Shown here one piece after another: positions 33,699 to 43,380 of a stretch of DNA of 53,109 nucleotides. The stretch lies in IMG/VR virus record IMGVR_UViG_3300034190_001473, positions 1 through 53,109 of that record, one strand, 5' to 3'. Numbering within the stretch: position 1 is the first letter of the stretch; every line of letters begins with the position of its first letter. Under the pieces are notes generated by a model, which had not been told where the DNA came from, did no database searches, and saw nothing but the letters and a program-made list of their open reading frames with translations. The position numbers and the translations under genes were made by a program. This DNA comes from a virus.

Positions 33699-35336
33699 CT
33701 ATCCTATGACTACGCCAATGCGTTTGTCGTTTAAGCCTGTCCGACGTTGGCTGCGTGCTTGCTGCATACTGTTCACTGGCGTCATCTTAGCATTTCCATA
33801 GTTTCGGTTCGTCCCACCCTGTTGAAGGTAGCGAACTCCGTTCATATCTGGCTGCGCACTAAACAGAGGGTTGTTAGACGCTGATGTTGTGGGCTGACCG
33901 CCAAGGCTAGTTGGCTGCACAGAGTTAGGGTTGGCGTTCTTGGCGTTGGCTAACAGCCACGCTTGCCAATCGAAGTCTGGTGAGCCAGCCGCCACGTCCC
34001 CAGACGTGTCCGACAGGCCTGTGTTTTGCAATGTAGAAATAGCAGGGGTTTCTCGTGGGGCAGGGCTTGCAACTGAACTGTTCTCTGGTCCGTCATTTAG
34101 ACTTGCCCCAAACCCGCCATTCTCTTCTTGGTTTTCTTGCTGTTGGGTGCGTGCTTCCCAAGGCGTCTTGATGTCGCTGCTCATAATTCCTGGTGCTACG
34201 TCTTGCATCTTGCCGCCGACGTAAGAGCCAATGCCTTCTGTAAGCCCGACACCTGTTGTTACTGCGCCAACCGTTGCCTGACCAACGCTGCCTGTGCTGT
34301 CGTAGATTTTTTGGCCGACGAAGGGCGCGGCCTTGCCAGCCGCGAAGTCGCCAAGAGCGCCTCCTAGCGCATTGCCGTAGTCAAAGCTCGCCGTGCTTGC
34401 CGTGCCTTCCCATCCCGGCACGCGAGGCCCGTATGTGTTCATTGTTTCGTAGTTCGTTCCTGTGCCAATTATACTACCAACAGGCCCAAGCACTTGTCCA
34501 AGCACTAAGCCTTCGATAATGTTACCAAGACCCGTACCAAACCTAGAGCCAAAAGTATTCGTTCCCACGTTGCCTGCGGCGTCGGAAGCAAGGTTGCGTT
34601 GAAACGGTTCGTTGTAAGCGTCGGCCAGATCGTCAAAGCTAGATTGATTTGTGCGCTTGTTATAACCTGACCCTGCAAATGTTTCCTTAATAGTTGAGCC
34701 AAGGGCGTTACCCAAAGGGTCATCAAAGCTAGAGCCGGGGAACGAATACTTTGTGCCGCCGCTGTACTTTTGGCGCATCAGCTCGGCCAGCATCTTAGTC
34801 GCTGCCTGTTGATTTTCTAGCGTCGGTGGGCCGTATCCCGCCTGCGCTTTAGTCGGGTCAAACCCTTCTAATAAATAACCGCCCTTGCCCATGCCGACGT
34901 TGATTAAGTCTTGGTCGATGAAGGGCAGACCAGTGTTAGCTTTGTCCCAGTTAGCCTTTGCCGTTTTGTACGCTGCGTCGTATGCGGTCTTGTTGTCGTA
35001 ATTATTACTGATCGTGTTTCGCAAATTAGAGTACGTACCAGACGTAATAGGCTGGCCGTCTTTACCTACTGCGTTAGTCACGCCTTTGTACGTGGACGAG
35101 TAGCCTTTCTTCGCCAGCTCAGCATTGATGACGGCTTCTCGTTCTTCCGCAGCCCTGAGCTGTGCACCAAGGTCGCTGTCGCCACCGTCGTTCGTATTTG
35201 GATACTTGGGTTTTTGCAAGTTATCGGGCCGCATCTTTGCGCGCTTGCTTGTCTTCAGGTCAGGGTTAGAATTTACGTTGCCTTCATTAGCCGTGTTGTT
35301 GTCACTGCTGTCGTCGTCGCTACCGCCGCTGCACAT
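33699..35336 (-). CDS. Internal/structural protein candidate, 545 aa
   Basis: Start chosen at ATG 35336 (MCSGGSDDDSSDNN), with AAGGAC upstream and right after the stop of the GNAT gene; the longer frame would run inside that gene. After a disordered acidic N-terminus there is a helical region (about 55-80, AQLRAAEEREAVINAEL). A Gly-zipper-like hydrophobic stretch (about 255-300, LGNIIEGLVLGQVLGPVGSI) could insert in membranes during DNA ejection. The Gln/Asn-rich C-terminus ends GLNDKRIGVVIG. Not recognised as a known family. Confidence 0.6.
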   Translation of the reverse strand: MCSGGSDDDSSDNNTANEGNVNSNPDLKTSKRAKMRPDNLQKPKYPNTNDGGDSDLGAQLRAAEEREAVINAELAKKGYSSTYKGVTNAVGKDGQPITSGTYSNLRNTISNNYDNKTAYDAAYKTAKANWDKANTGLPFIDQDLINVGMGKGGYLLEGFDPTKAQAGYGPPTLENQQAATKMLAELMRQKYSGGTKYSFPGSSFDDPLGNALGSTIKETFAGSGYNKRTNQSSFDDLADAYNEPFQRNLASDAAGNVGTNTFGSRFGTGLGNIIEGLVLGQVLGPVGSIIGTGTNYETMNTYGPRVPGWEGTASTASFDYGNALGGALGDFAAGKAAPFVGQKIYDSTGSVGQATVGAVTTGVGLTEGIGSYVGGKMQDVAPGIMSSDIKTPWEARTQQQENQEENGGFGASLNDGPENSSVASPAPRETPAISTLQNTGLSDTSGDVAAGSPDFDWQAWLLANAKNANPNSVQPTSLGGQPTTSASNNPLFSAQPDMNGVRYLQQGGTNRNYGNAKMTPVNSMQQARSQRRTGLNDKRIGVVIG

Positions 35337-35337
35337 A

Positions 35338-35793
35338 CTATAAGTCCTTCTGAAAAATGTAGCCCGTCTGGGTGTAGCCGTTCTTTTGAGCAAACTTGTC
35401 CCAGCCATTACGGACGCCATTATTGCACGGCATAAACAGCAAGACTTCTGCGTCGTTGTATCTTGCCCAATGCTCAAACTTTTTCATAAAGCGTAATGCA
35501 GTTGAGCCGCCACGATGCAACGGATGTATATACATGTTCTGCTCTATCGCCAGCGTGGTTTGACCAAAGTAGTGTTTACTCAAGTTGGCAAAGAACATGC
35601 CTGTTATGCCGTCGTCGGTCACAATGTCTTCGTCTACTAAGCTCAGTTTCTCTTCGCTTTCGATGTAAGACTTTAGCATAAACTGAACTTTGTCTTCGTC
35701 GAAGTCGTGGTTCGAAAACACACCTTCACTGTGCATAACCTCACCAAGCACCGCCAGCGGTGTCACGTCTTCAAGAGTTGCCAAGCGGATCAT
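35338..35793 (-). CDS. GNAT-family N-acetyltransferase, copy 1, 151 aa
   Basis: A GNAT-type fold: N-terminal MIRLATLEDV, a central strand pair, then the acetyl-CoA loop region MYIHPLHRGGSTALRFM (about 90-106) that matches motif A, and a C-terminal NGWDKFAQKNGYTQTG typical of the last strands. It is related to the next upstream gene (same length and layout), indicating duplication. It would transfer an acetyl group to an amine of a substrate not visible from sequence. Its location among internal virion genes is odd for a metabolic enzyme. Confidence 0.8.
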   Translation of the reverse strand: MIRLATLEDVTPLAVLGEVMHSEGVFSNHDFDEDKVQFMLKSYIESEEKLSLVDEDIVTDDGITGMFFANLSKHYFGQTTLAIEQNMYIHPLHRGGSTALRFMKKFEHWARYNDAEVLLFMPCNNGVRNGWDKFAQKNGYTQTGYIFQKDL

Positions 35794-36245
35794 GGCGCTC
35801 TCCCATACGTCGGCCCGACGTAGTCGTAGCCTAGTCGCTTGGCTATAATATCAAAGCCTGAGTGAATACTGACAGTCGGCTCAAAGAATATGCCCTTGCA
35901 TTTGTTTAAAGCGGCCCAACTTCGCAGCTCTCGCATAAAGCTCATAGGAACCTTGAGGTTCCCACGGTGGTTAGGCTCAATATACATCAGCCTTTGCTCA
36001 GCTATGAGGTCGCTGCCAAAGAAGGTCTTGGATATTTGTGCTGAAAAGAAACCCACAATCTCACCTTCTTTCTCGTAAACCATAAACATCCAGTCTGGCT
36101 GCTCGTGTGTTAGCTTTGCGTGCGCCATCATGTCGTCGGCGTCTACGTCGTATTCTTTGTAGTAGCCCTCCGCTATCATATCGAAAGCAAGGGCTACGCA
36201 TCTGTCTATGTCTTCCGCTTCGGCCAAGCGGATTAGTTCTTTCAT
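35790..36245 (-). CDS. GNAT-family N-acetyltransferase, copy 2, 151 aa
   Basis: Paralogue of the downstream gene, with the same length. Motif A region is MYIEPNHRGNLKVPMSFM, with RxxG reduced (HRGN), so acetyl-CoA binding may be altered; the C-terminus IIAKRLGYDYVGPTYGR is like the GNAT end. The two genes overlap by 4 bases. Such pairs could modify a virion or host protein. Divergence of motif A between the copies is seen directly; its effect is unknown. Confidence 0.75.
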   Translation of the reverse strand: MKELIRLAEAEDIDRCVALAFDMIAEGYYKEYDVDADDMMAHAKLTHEQPDWMFMVYEKEGEIVGFFSAQISKTFFGSDLIAEQRLMYIEPNHRGNLKVPMSFMRELRSWAALNKCKGIFFEPTVSIHSGFDIIAKRLGYDYVGPTYGRAP

Positions 36246-37729
36246 ACCAGTATCATGTCCCCAAATCCCCTGCCGCGACGTGCAGTAGTACCCGCAATGG
36301 CGCGAGCAAAAGCACTCTGGTCTTGCCTACTTGATTTTTGGTAATTGTAGTCGCCTGTTTCCCTGTCGCGTACTTTGTCTTGATACGTCACGCCCTCTGG
36401 CAAGTAAGACATATTCATGGGAGCGACAGGGTTAGGCTGGGGTATCGTGGCCGAAAGGTTCGCGTTCTCGTTTTTCTTGAACTGGTCGTAGTATTCGTCA
36501 GGTAAAATCTCTGGCATTTGAGCTACAGGGTAGCTGCTGGCACTTAAGTTTGGCGGCTTTGGAGGGGGCGCGGTCTGCGATCCTAACGCAGCACCTATGC
36601 CTGCACCGTAGTTTGCAGCCTGATTGGTTGTGACTGCCTTGAAGCTGCCCTTCAGAGCGGCCCTCAAATCGTCAAGAGTTCCTTCGTAGTCTTCTCCTTT
36701 GTTTAAAAATTGGTCTTGGGCTGGCAAGGCTTTTCGCGTCTCTGTTTCTGCTGTAGTTTCAAACAGGTTGCCAGCGCCACGTCCGACGTAGGAACCAAGG
36801 CCAGCGCCTAGACCTGTGTAAAGCGCAGACTTAGTGTCTTGCCCTGACAATTTGCCAAGACCCGCCATGCCCACACCAGTCACCGCCGACTGCGCCCAAG
36901 GATTGTTGGCCACATAGTCTGCGCTTTTGGTTAGGAAATCGTACCAAGCAAACTTTTGTGCGCCTGTCTTTTCGTCGTAGTTGCCATTGGGGTCGCCCGA
37001 TATGTACTGACGTTCGTCGCCGCCTTCGGCACGAATGGCGCGAGCAATAGCCATGCGAACTTCTGGGTGTCGTTCGCCCACGACTTTAGGCAAAACCATT
37101 TCTCCCGGCTCTGTGTAGGCTATGCGTGTGTCGCCGCCGTCCATGCGGTGATAGTGGATAGCGTCTGCTTGGTCGACGACGGGGATCATTCCGTTGCCGT
37201 CTTCTGGCAAGCTGCCGTTCATTTGCGGCTCCCGCTTCGGGATTTTATTTGCCGCGCTGCGTTTCCCAGAGTTTCTTTTGCTGGCTTCGTTTTCTGTGTC
37301 TGCCAAAGACATGTCGTTAGTGTAATAGTTGTTGACCCGATAGGGTTCCATTCGCGCATCTGCACGGTAGCCTTCGGGCATAGTGGCAGCGGGATTTTGC
37401 CCTAAATATTTTAACGCCATGTTGTTATTGAAGCGACGCTTGTTCTCCATCAGCGTTGCCTCTGGCTCAAGAGGTGGCGGCAATGCCTGACCTACCGCTC
37501 GGCTTAACCCACGCATATCCATGTTTAATTGCGGCTGCGTCCGTTCAAAGTTGCCGCCGCTTGCGACTGCTGACTTTAGGTAATCAAGAGCTTGGTAACG
37601 CGCTGCGTCTCGGTCATACTGATCCATGTCTTCGATGTCGCCCTTCGGCGTCTGAAAGTACGGGTAGCTCTCTTGGTTTAGTCGGCGTAAAAAATTTGCG
37701 GCTGTTTCGCCTTCTCTTGGCCCTGCCAT
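36242..37729 (-). CDS. Structural protein candidate, 495 aa
   Basis: Start at ATG 37729 (MAGPREGETAANF) is set by GGAGAAAGAGC; the longer frame would overlap the fibre gene. The first half is helical and disordered (Arg/Asn/Gln-rich). Near residue 215-250 there is a compact part (RIAYTEPGEMVLPKVVGE), and about 275-320 a Gly-rich helical stretch (AVTGVGMAGLGKLSG). No enzymatic motif. It overlaps the second GNAT gene by 4 bases. Between fibre and internal proteins, it is probably part of the tail or an ejection protein. Confidence 0.6.
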   Translation of the reverse strand: MAGPREGETAANFLRRLNQESYPYFQTPKGDIEDMDQYDRDAARYQALDYLKSAVASGGNFERTQPQLNMDMRGLSRAVGQALPPPLEPEATLMENKRRFNNNMALKYLGQNPAATMPEGYRADARMEPYRVNNYYTNDMSLADTENEASKRNSGKRSAANKIPKREPQMNGSLPEDGNGMIPVVDQADAIHYHRMDGGDTRIAYTEPGEMVLPKVVGERHPEVRMAIARAIRAEGGDERQYISGDPNGNYDEKTGAQKFAWYDFLTKSADYVANNPWAQSAVTGVGMAGLGKLSGQDTKSALYTGLGAGLGSYVGRGAGNLFETTAETETRKALPAQDQFLNKGEDYEGTLDDLRAALKGSFKAVTTNQAANYGAGIGAALGSQTAPPPKPPNLSASSYPVAQMPEILPDEYYDQFKKNENANLSATIPQPNPVAPMNMSYLPEGVTYQDKVRDRETGDYNYQKSSRQDQSAFARAIAGTTARRGRGFGDMILV

Positions 37730-37740
37730 GCTCTTTCTCC

Positions 37741-39573
37741 TTATACGTTGACTGTCGCGGCTGCGATACACACCTCAAGGCTCTGCCCCGAAGAGTTGTT
37801 TGTTACGACCAACTCAATCCGTTTACTTGCCACAGTCCCGTTAATCTCAATGACCGTGGCGATGTTATCCGACTGCAAGCTAGACGTCGCAGCGTATGTA
37901 CTGCCGACAGCCACGCCGTCGACTGAGATTTGCAGCGTACAAGTTCCAGACGACAGCTTGTATGCTATGCCGTCGATACGAATTGTCTGTTTCCAAATGC
38001 GCGACAAATAGTAAGTCTTGTTGCCAATGTTCGCGCTGCTGTCTTCGTGTACCGAGAAGAATGGGATCGACACGGTTGAGAATGTTTCGGGTAACTGTGT
38101 AACTGGTAGGTTGCCCGAAGTGTCTAGTGTTGCGACGCCGTTGGCTGCGCCCATGTAAGTTTTTGGGACAACGGAACTGAAGTCGATGTCGCCATATTGT
38201 AGACCCGTACCTGTACCGTTCACGCGCACGTACTGGTTTGCGTTAGTTTGTACGAACGTAGGCAGTGAGCTTTCTGGCGATGTCTCAAGCCACTGCGTTC
38301 CCTCGTAGAATTTAAGGATAGCTGGTGTCAGGGACGTGTCGAGCCACAAGTCACCAGTCGCAGGGCTAGTCGGGGTCGAAGACTGCGATAAGATGTTGGC
38401 TTTGTTGAGCAGGGTGTTTGCCAGTGCGGAGACTTTGGCCTGCGGAATTTCGTCGTCTTGGACTGCGACTTTGGCGTAGTTGATGTAGCCTGCGGCGTTG
38501 GTGTATTCGTCTTCAAACATCATGCCAGCCACGGTCTTTAGTGATTGGTTCTCGACGGTCATAATCGTCACCTTGTCGCCAGTTGTTAGCTGGTTTGAGG
38601 TGTCGACGAAGGTGATAGTGTCAGACGTGGACGACGACAAGTAGTCTGCGCTACCGCCCGGTTGCTGCAAGATGCCGTTGCGCCAGACTAGGATTTTTTC
38701 GTCGTCAGTGTGGACGAACGAAACCAGTGTAGTCGAGCCAGAGATTTCGTTATCGACACGACGGAAGTTCGTGACCGACTGCGCTCGTATTGAGTACACG
38801 CTGACCTTGTCGCCAAGGGCTACGGCTGGGCTAGTAGTCGCAAGAGTTATCGTGTTGGCGGTGGTGTCGTAACTGTACTGCGCTGCCGTGTTAGCTGTCG
38901 TGGTATCGTGCAGAAGCAAGCCGTTGCGGTAGACCACAATGTTCTCGGTGGATGGGTCGAACGAATATCCAATAACGCTGTTGGCCGCACCGATTGTACC
39001 CGTTGCCGTTGCGCCCGAACCGCTGCCGCCAGTGATGGTGACGGTTGGGGCTGCTGTGTACCCAGAGCCAGCGTTCGTAATTGTGATTGCTGTTACCGCG
39101 TCTGCCGTCAGTGTGGCAGTGGCGGTTGCTGTTGTCCCTGTCGTCTCCTGTGGGTCAGATATTGTTACTGTCGGCACAGTCGCGTAGTTCGCACCGCCTG
39201 CCGTTACGGTAAGTGTGGCGATTGGGCCACCAATTAAAACGTCTGCGCGACCAAAGAAGAATGGGCCTTCTACGTTGCCGACTGATGCGCCTGCCGTGCC
39301 ACGAAACGTCGAGACGTCTGCGATAGTTACCCAGCCCGTTTCTGCGCCAGAGTATTGGCCAATGCGATACTGGATGCCTGCGGTGGCGTCGAGGCGCATT
39401 TGGATCGGGCCGTCAAACACGCCTTCCTCGTTAAAGATTGTCGCCATCAGCTCGGAGATAGTTTTGTCGCCCAGCTCCGCTGTATTGAGATAACGGATCA
39501 CGTTCTCAAAGTCAGTGTGGATGTTCCCACTGTTGACATAATTTTGTGGGTGCTGCTGTCTTAGTCGTGCCAT
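37741..39573 (-). CDS. Tail fibre protein, 610 aa
   Basis: N-terminal 75 residues contain a small helical domain ([20 protein letters not shown], then [13 protein letters not shown]) that also occurs in the 172-aa protein at 48044-48562 and is probably the virion-anchoring domain. Then Gly/Thr/Ala-rich beta repeats (about 120-195, two copies like AGxxYxxxPTVTIxxP) and two repeats of the [19 protein letters not shown] type (about 210-330). The rest is beta-rich. It overlaps no neighbour; the tail nozzle gene is immediately upstream. Receptor binding is inferred from the family type. Confidence 0.8.
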   Translation of the reverse strand: MARLRQQHPQNYVNSGNIHTDFENVIRYLNTAELGDKTISELMATIFNEEGVFDGPIQMRLDATAGIQYRIGQYSGAETGWVTIADVSTFRGTAGASVGNVEGPFFFGRADVLIGGPIATLTVTAGGANYATVPTVTISDPQETTGTTATATATLTADAVTAITITNAGSGYTAAPTVTITGGSGSGATATGTIGAANSVIGYSFDPSTENIVVYRNGLLLHDTTTANTAAQYSYDTTANTITLATTSPAVALGDKVSVYSIRAQSVTNFRRVDNEISGSTTLVSFVHTDDEKILVWRNGILQQPGGSADYLSSSTSDTITFVDTSNQLTTGDKVTIMTVENQSLKTVAGMMFEDEYTNAAGYINYAKVAVQDDEIPQAKVSALANTLLNKANILSQSSTPTSPATGDLWLDTSLTPAILKFYEGTQWLETSPESSLPTFVQTNANQYVRVNGTGTGLQYGDIDFSSVVPKTYMGAANGVATLDTSGNLPVTQLPETFSTVSIPFFSVHEDSSANIGNKTYYLSRIWKQTIRIDGIAYKLSSGTCTLQISVDGVAVGSTYAATSSLQSDNIATVIEINGTVASKRIELVVTNNSSGQSLEVCIAAATVNV

Positions 39574-39576
39574 TGT

Positions 39577-41067
39577 CTAGCTCCTTACTGTGACTGCGAA
39601 GCCGATTATTTTCAGCAGCCCTTTGCCTTTTGTGGTGAAACGGAATTGAACGCCTCTATATCTATGCTCAAACTTGCGTTCGTATTGTCGGTTGAGCGGC
39701 ACGTCTGGGAATTTGTTCTCTGCGCCGTCGCCTTCGATGAGGAACTGCATAGCAGAGAGGTAGCGGCCACGTTCGTCGAACGCTTCAATCTGTAGCTCGC
39801 CCTTGCCTGTAGCTTGTAGGATAAAGCTGTAGCTTTCCTTGGTGTCGTTAATCGCGCCCTGCCAAAGGATTGGCGTGTCGACTACCATTTCTGGGCTGTG
39901 CGTCACTAAGTCTTCAACACTGCTACGGTTCCATATGCCGCCGGGGGTTCCCATTAGTGTTGTGCCGCCAAGCTGTCTGCCACAACAGGCGTTAAGAAAT
40001 TCGCCTGTACTCCACTTGCTTTCGCCACCCTTCATTGGGTTTAGCGATAGCGTTAGTCGCTTGGTAATTTGGTCAGAGAACGGAAAAAATACGTGGTACT
40101 GGCCTTCGTCTTGGTCGTAGAAAGCGCTTATCGTTTCCTTGTCAGCCACGTTACTAAGCATGTCGCGGTATGTCAGATCAATTTTGTTGCTCATTGGGAT
40201 AGTGTAAAGCGTCACACCATTTGTCTCTGAACGCCGCAATGAGTGTACGCCGTCGCGTGCGCAGAACATTAAGTCTGCGCCAGCCATCTTAATTGTGTTG
40301 TGGCTTATGCAGCCGACGTTGACGTTAGCTTTGTCGTTAATTGTCCACTGCGTATAGTCAGGATGGATTTCATACACTAACGTCTTGTCGTTGGTGAACA
40401 CGGCAAGGCGAGAGTTTTCAAAAACGCCAAGGCCTGTAATCTCATCAGCAGTGCCAATGATGTTGCCCACGTCTATGTCTGCGGCCTTTAGGACGGACGG
40501 TGAGTTAGGTTCTTCGTCGGCTGTAAAAATGTCTCCGTCGTCAACGCGACTAAAGTCGATGACTGTGCGCTTCCCCGGCATACCAGCAATCGCCAGTCTT
40601 CTTTGTATCGACACGATGAAGGCGGGACGTGGGTCGCTGTCTGCCGTGATGTCTGCCCACTTAAACCCGTTGTACTCGTACATCCCATAGTCGCGGCTGG
40701 CAAAAACAACTTGGTCGTTAAAGATTGTCGACGTGACAACCGCCGCCTTGGGGTAAACCTCTGGCTTAATATGGCCTCGCTCTGACTTTAACGTCGTGCC
40801 GCCGCCATCGACTTGCGCCCAGACAGCCAAGTCGCGGCCAAAGAAATTGACGTGCTTGATGTACTTGTTTGTTTCCGTGCGACTTACAGCACCGGGGTCG
40901 CGCACCATTGTACCGCGCCAATCGGCATAGCCGTCTTGGATGCGAAACATGTGCTGCTTCTTACCTGTGTCGAGAGCGCCAACGTCACGACTTGCGTCAA
41001 TGCCTTGGAAGTCTTCGTAGGGGTAGACCTTAACTTTTACCCCGCTGGGAGCGTATGTCGTGGACAA
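39577..41067 (-). CDS. Tail nozzle-like protein (beta-propeller), 496 aa
   Basis: A beta-rich protein with several propeller-like blades ending in hydrophobic strands: MYEYNGFKWADIT, RLAVFTNDKTLVYEI, HVFFPFSDQITKRLTL. This matches podovirus tail nozzle proteins (P22 gp10/T7 gp12 type) in size and place, directly after the adaptor gene. The C-terminal 100 residues form a compact beta-sandwich (QFRFTTKGKGLLKIIGF). It would make the end of the short tail through which DNA leaves. Confidence 0.75.
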   Translation of the reverse strand: MSTTYAPSGVKVKVYPYEDFQGIDASRDVGALDTGKKQHMFRIQDGYADWRGTMVRDPGAVSRTETNKYIKHVNFFGRDLAVWAQVDGGGTTLKSERGHIKPEVYPKAAVVTSTIFNDQVVFASRDYGMYEYNGFKWADITADSDPRPAFIVSIQRRLAIAGMPGKRTVIDFSRVDDGDIFTADEEPNSPSVLKAADIDVGNIIGTADEITGLGVFENSRLAVFTNDKTLVYEIHPDYTQWTINDKANVNVGCISHNTIKMAGADLMFCARDGVHSLRRSETNGVTLYTIPMSNKIDLTYRDMLSNVADKETISAFYDQDEGQYHVFFPFSDQITKRLTLSLNPMKGGESKWSTGEFLNACCGRQLGGTTLMGTPGGIWNRSSVEDLVTHSPEMVVDTPILWQGAINDTKESYSFILQATGKGELQIEAFDERGRYLSAMQFLIEGDGAENKFPDVPLNRQYERKFEHRYRGVQFRFTTKGKGLLKIIGFAVTVRS

Positions 41068-41070
41068 TAG

Positions 41071-41703
41071 TTATCTCCCAGTGTTGTAAGATTGCGTGCC
41101 TGTCGGCCTTTGTGATACGTCCCACGGGCTGACTTCGATTGCGCCACTGCCATACTTGCGATGGTACAGAACACGGTTCATCATTTTGAAATACATAGGG
41201 CCATATGCTTCGATCTTGTTTGACTGTTGCTGGACCGCGTAGTGATACAGCAATCCCGAAACCATGATGTTGTCGGGGATCGGCATGACCTCGGAAGGGT
41301 GCGTGTAATAGTTTATTTCTGGGTTGTCCCAGTAAGGATGACCACGCAAGTCTTCTATGACGAGGTTCGCAAACTCTATGAACATCATCATTACTTCGCC
41401 GTCGACGGTTCCGGGGTGCATGTCGCCGTACCGTCTAAGGGACTGCATGACCAAGGCTTCTAGGTTGGAGTATGGCGAGTTGAGGTGAGGGTTGTTGCCA
41501 GAAAAACGGTTACGCTTCTCGCGTGCTTGGTCGCCTTCGCGCCAAGCTGTGTCAGCGGTCTTAATCAGGGTGGCGTCTATGTCACGACGCAAGTCTACCG
41601 CACCTACGACTGACTTGCCGTCCTCGTCAGTGTGACGAGGCTCGTCGTTCGCAGGCAGTGTGCCTGTGATAGTCGCGCTGTCGTAAGAGCGGTAGGTTGC
41701 CAT
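41071..41703 (-). CDS. Head-to-tail adaptor/tail tube-type protein, 210 aa
   Basis: A helical protein (about 75-135 long helices with LEALVMQSLRRYGDMHPGTV and MFIEFANLVIEDLRG) with IPDNIMVSGLLYHYAVQQQ near 145. This arrangement fits podovirus adaptor proteins (T7 gp11/P22 gp4 type) that sit under the portal. It overlaps the previous small gene by one base and is followed three bases later by the nozzle gene. Family assignment rests on position and pattern. Confidence 0.7.
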   Translation of the reverse strand: MATYRSYDSATITGTLPANDEPRHTDEDGKSVVGAVDLRRDIDATLIKTADTAWREGDQAREKRNRFSGNNPHLNSPYSNLEALVMQSLRRYGDMHPGTVDGEVMMMFIEFANLVIEDLRGHPYWDNPEINYYTHPSEVMPIPDNIMVSGLLYHYAVQQQSNKIEAYGPMYFKMMNRVLYHRKYGSGAIEVSPWDVSQRPTGTQSYNTGR

Positions 41704-41981
41704 TAGTCTTCCTCCACTCGAATAATGCGGCCCTGCACAATAAACTCGTGCATTACAAAACGCTCAACCAAGTGGTCGGGTACAGACCAAGTTAGGTATT
41801 CTTGCTCTTTGCAGAACCGTGGACGTATTTCCTCACCGACTACGGTAATCGGGAACGCTGTTATTTCTGGATTGCTTGAAACGAATAAAACCTTAGACGG
41901 CAGCGCACGTACTGGTGCGGCGGCGACTTTAGCCCTTTTAGATTTGGCCGTTACTTTAGCGGCTTGTATTTTATCAGACAT
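41703..41981 (-). CDS. Small structural-region protein, 92 aa
   Basis: Start at ATG 41981, with TTGGAGACAAC before it; the longer frame would run into the terminator. A basic, Ala/Lys-rich N-terminus (KVTAKSKRAKVAAAPVR) is followed by a compact beta-rich part (VLFVSSNPEITAFPITVVGE). It lies between the capsid terminator and the adaptor gene. It could be a head-completion or capsid-decorating protein; not recognised. Confidence 0.6.
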   Translation of the reverse strand: MSDKIQAAKVTAKSKRAKVAAAPVRALPSKVLFVSSNPEITAFPITVVGEEIRPRFCKEQEYLTWSVPDHLVERFVMHEFIVQGRIIRVEED

Positions 41982-41990
41982 GTTGTCTCC

Positions 41991-42022
41991 AAAAGAATGG
42001 GGCTGCAATTTCTCACAGCCCC
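41991..42022 (-). terminator. Intrinsic terminator after capsid gene
   Basis: On the minus strand GGGGCTG (42022-42016) pairs with CAGCCCC (42005-41999) around a 10-base loop, followed by ATTCTTTT. It is 36 bases past the major capsid gene stop and just before the start region of the next gene, so it would reduce downstream expression relative to capsid. Confidence 0.75.
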
Positions 42023-42057
42023 ATCCTACAAAGTTTTTAAGATTGGTTCGTCCTCAC

Positions 42058-43239
42058 TTAGGAGACGGCGCTCCAACCCTTAATGCGGTGATGCACTTTC
42101 GACTGAAGCATTTCTAAACCACATTCGGTTTGGTACATGTGCTTCACACCATCGAAGTCTGGCGCTTGGATGTCACGGATCAACTGAGTGTCACGACCCT
42201 GCATGTAGCGATACTTCAGCTCGCTCATGTCGAGAATAATCATCTCTTGATCCAGACCCGGTATCTGACGGAACATCGGGTGCATGTAGACCAGCAAGTC
42301 GCCAGCGTAGGTGGTGTACCGCGAAAGACTTACGCCGTAGGCGTTGTCGATCTGAGTTGGTTGCCAGCGGTTCTTGCCGATTTCCATAAGGTTGGAAATC
42401 ACGCGAGCACCACAGAACGCGACCTTCTCATTGCCGCCATATGCGAAGATGTTTTCGATCAACAAGCGATCAAATTCTTTCTCCGTGATGACGTTGGACG
42501 AAGCACCGTAGGACGCACCATCGGTTACAGTTGTGATGCTGTTACGCAACCCGCCTGTGAAACGAAGGGGCGATGCAGTAGAGCCGTTGACTTCAGCACG
42601 CTTCCCGAAGAACATGGCCCGTTCTATGTCGGACATGTGCATCTTTAGCGCTTTGGTAAGCTGCTCTTGCTCTTTGTCGCCAGTACGCAGATAGGTGTTC
42701 TGCAATGTACCTGTGACCTGTACGCTCGACTTAAAGATTTGCGTGTAGTTGAAATCCATAGTCGGGTCGAAAGAGATTGCAGTCGGGGCTGACCCGCCTT
42801 CAGTATCCGCAAACCCACCGATAATAATATCCGCATTATCAGCAATTTGGTGTGCAGTTCCACCGATGTTACGCTCAACCGCGATTGAGTGTGAAGAGTT
42901 CACTGCGGCAGTCGCACGCATAACTTCGCCAGTGGCGACGTTAATTAAGATGGTTCCCGGTACGACAAAGTTTTTGTCTACGTTGGAAGCATCAATAGTG
43001 AAGGCGGCAGTCGAAGTCGATGCAACCGCACCGTTGACTGTCAACTTGCGATCTGGAAGTTCATCGCGGTAGTGGTTGTACTTAGGGTCATCCGTGCTTT
43101 CGGAACCCGTCATCGACAACAATGCCTGTAGGGGTGCGCTGCCATTTGGCTCAAGAAGAGTAAAAAGCTCGCGATAGTTAGTGGGGCGAAAGTCAGTCGT
43201 AAACTGGCCAGTCCCGCGAAGTCCTTGAATAGCACTCAT
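42058..43239 (-). CDS. Major capsid protein (SU10/DUF5309-like), 393 aa
   Basis: The HK97-fold shell protein. Recognised by size, position after the scaffold, and sequence parts typical of the SU10/DUF5309 group: TNYRELFTLLEPNGSAPLQA at the start, SVQVTGTLQNTYLRTGDKEQ with EQLTKALKMHMSDIERAMFFG (a long helix) in the middle, and RYTTYAGDLLVYMHPMFRQI plus LKYRYMQGRDTQLIRDIQA near the end. ATG 43239 has CAGGAGCAATAGCT before it. Flanked on both sides by strong terminators on its own strand, so probably independently or more strongly expressed. Confidence 0.88.
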   Translation of the reverse strand: MSAIQGLRGTGQFTTDFRPTNYRELFTLLEPNGSAPLQALLSMTGSESTDDPKYNHYRDELPDRKLTVNGAVASTSTAAFTIDASNVDKNFVVPGTILINVATGEVMRATAAVNSSHSIAVERNIGGTAHQIADNADIIIGGFADTEGGSAPTAISFDPTMDFNYTQIFKSSVQVTGTLQNTYLRTGDKEQEQLTKALKMHMSDIERAMFFGKRAEVNGSTASPLRFTGGLRNSITTVTDGASYGASSNVITEKEFDRLLIENIFAYGGNEKVAFCGARVISNLMEIGKNRWQPTQIDNAYGVSLSRYTTYAGDLLVYMHPMFRQIPGLDQEMIILDMSELKYRYMQGRDTQLIRDIQAPDFDGVKHMYQTECGLEMLQSKVHHRIKGWSAVS

Positions 43240-43380
43240 AGCTATTGCTCCTGTGTTAAGAGGTGTGTGGGTTTGGGGCAGCTAACAGTCTCGCGGCTTC
43301 AGCGACTAAGACTTGTCGTACCTATGTCTGTCAGACGTTCGGGCCGTAGCGCGAACCGTGTCTGTCTTGTGTATTAAAGC
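43240..43380 (-). promoter_or_regulatory. Likely promoter region of capsid gene
   Basis: This 141-base gap separates a strong upstream terminator from the capsid ATG. If the terminator works well, the capsid mRNA must start here or be read through. No convincing -35/-10 pair was found by eye; the region contains a GTCTGACAGAC palindrome-like dyad (about 43327-43337) and CAGGAG before the ATG. Confidence 0.35.
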
